Part shown: positions 63,918-64,000 of the stretch, in pieces
How the letters are laid out: each line of letters starts with the position of its first letter
How positions within the stretch are numbered: position 1 is the first letter of the stretch
From: Rhodococcoides fascians NBRC 12155 = LMG 3623
GTDB taxonomy: Bacteria > Actinomycetota > Actinomycetes > Mycobacteriales > Mycobacteriaceae
Reading direction: 5' to 3'
NCBI RefSeq assembly: GCF_001894785.1
Contig: NZ_BCWW01000008.1
Span: 266,978-330,977, forward strand
DNA: 64,000 bases
Made by a program: the position numbers and the translations under genes
Notes under the pieces: generated by a model
The model's database searches: none
Seen by the model: the letters and a program-made list of their open reading frames with translations, nothing else
Told to the model about the DNA's origin: nothing

Positions 63918-63947
63918 TTGACTGAGCCTGAACATCCGATCTAAGCT
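63918..63947 (+). promoter_or_regulatory. Probable rRNA operon promoter, downstream copy
   Basis: TTGACT (63918-63923), 18-base spacer, TAAGCT (63942-63947), about 150 bases downstream of the first. Tandem near-consensus promoters followed by a gene-free leader are typical of actinobacterial rrn operons; the 16S gene is expected just past the window end. Confidence 0.65.
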
Positions 63948-64000
63948 GGAACGGTTGCCCCGGACACCGACGAGATCATCTCGGACGTGAATGGTGTGTG

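Overview
The window is a high-GC actinobacterial chromosome segment. Gene content and order (pdtaR, polA, rpsA, coaE-GrpB, DUF402, uvrB, usp, MBL hydrolase, uvrA, infC-rpmI-rplT, rRNA methyltransferase, pheST, argCJBDFR-GH, lipase/acyl-CoA-synthetase fusion, Trm112, ABC pair, mpg, tyrS, then rrn promoters) match the Mycobacterium/Rhodococcus backbone as I remember it. The livHMGF block and protein style point to Rhodococcus or a close relative. No database search was run; identifications rest on motifs, lengths and context.

Layout. 1-1.0 kb: end of an AraC regulator and an AAA ATPase. 1.28-7.43 kb: a foreign island inserted at the 3' end of a tRNA gene. It is bounded by a 24-bp direct repeat of the tRNA 3' end and, just inside each boundary, by a 23-bp repeat holding two TGTGGTCA-type boxes (probable integrase arm sites). 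No intact integrase is left. Its cargo is three different proteins with a HEPN-type Rx4H motif, a zinc-ribbon protein, a broken HEAGH metallopeptidase gene, and a tightly coupled pair of unknown genes. This is the most likely place for an undescribed (possibly anti-phage or RNA-targeting) system. 7.4-14.2 kb: tRNA-Leu(CAA), the ANTAR regulator pdtaR, and a branched-chain amino-acid-type ABC importer whose binding protein converges on the livHMGF operon; its LivH carries an extra extracytoplasmic domain. 14.4-28.4 kb: polA, thioredoxin, a GlxA-type regulator, a 2H phosphoesterase, an isopropylmalate/isocitrate-type dehydrogenase, a methyltransferase, rpsA, coaE, DUF402, uvrB and an SCO6745-like protein. 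28.4-37.5 kb: an ABC exporter whose ATPase is fused to a secreted-type alpha/beta hydrolase, a universal stress protein, the HelD/HelR-type RNA polymerase recycling helicase, a DoxX-like protein with a long 11-residue-repeat tail, and a metallo-beta-lactamase-fold hydrolase. 37.6-47.5 kb: uvrA, DUF1844, infC (AUC start, structured leader), rpmI, rplT, a TrmH/SpoU methyltransferase, pheS and pheT. 48.1-56.7 kb: the complete arginine operon argCJBDFRGH, almost entirely coupled by 4-bp overlaps and starting from a probably leaderless promoter that overlaps a candidate ARG box. 56.8-63.6 kb: a lipase/acyl-CoA-synthetase-like fusion, Trm112, an ABC-2 exporter pair, 3-methyladenine glycosylase and tyrS. 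The last 250 bases carry two tandem sigma-70-type promoters that very likely drive a ribosomal RNA operon just beyond the window.

The backbone is mainly housekeeping: DNA repair and replication (polA, uvrA, uvrB, mpg), translation (rpsA, infC, rpmI, rplT, pheST, tyrS), arginine synthesis and nutrient uptake. Strong perfect-stem terminators separate many units. The accessory signal is concentrated in the tRNA island.
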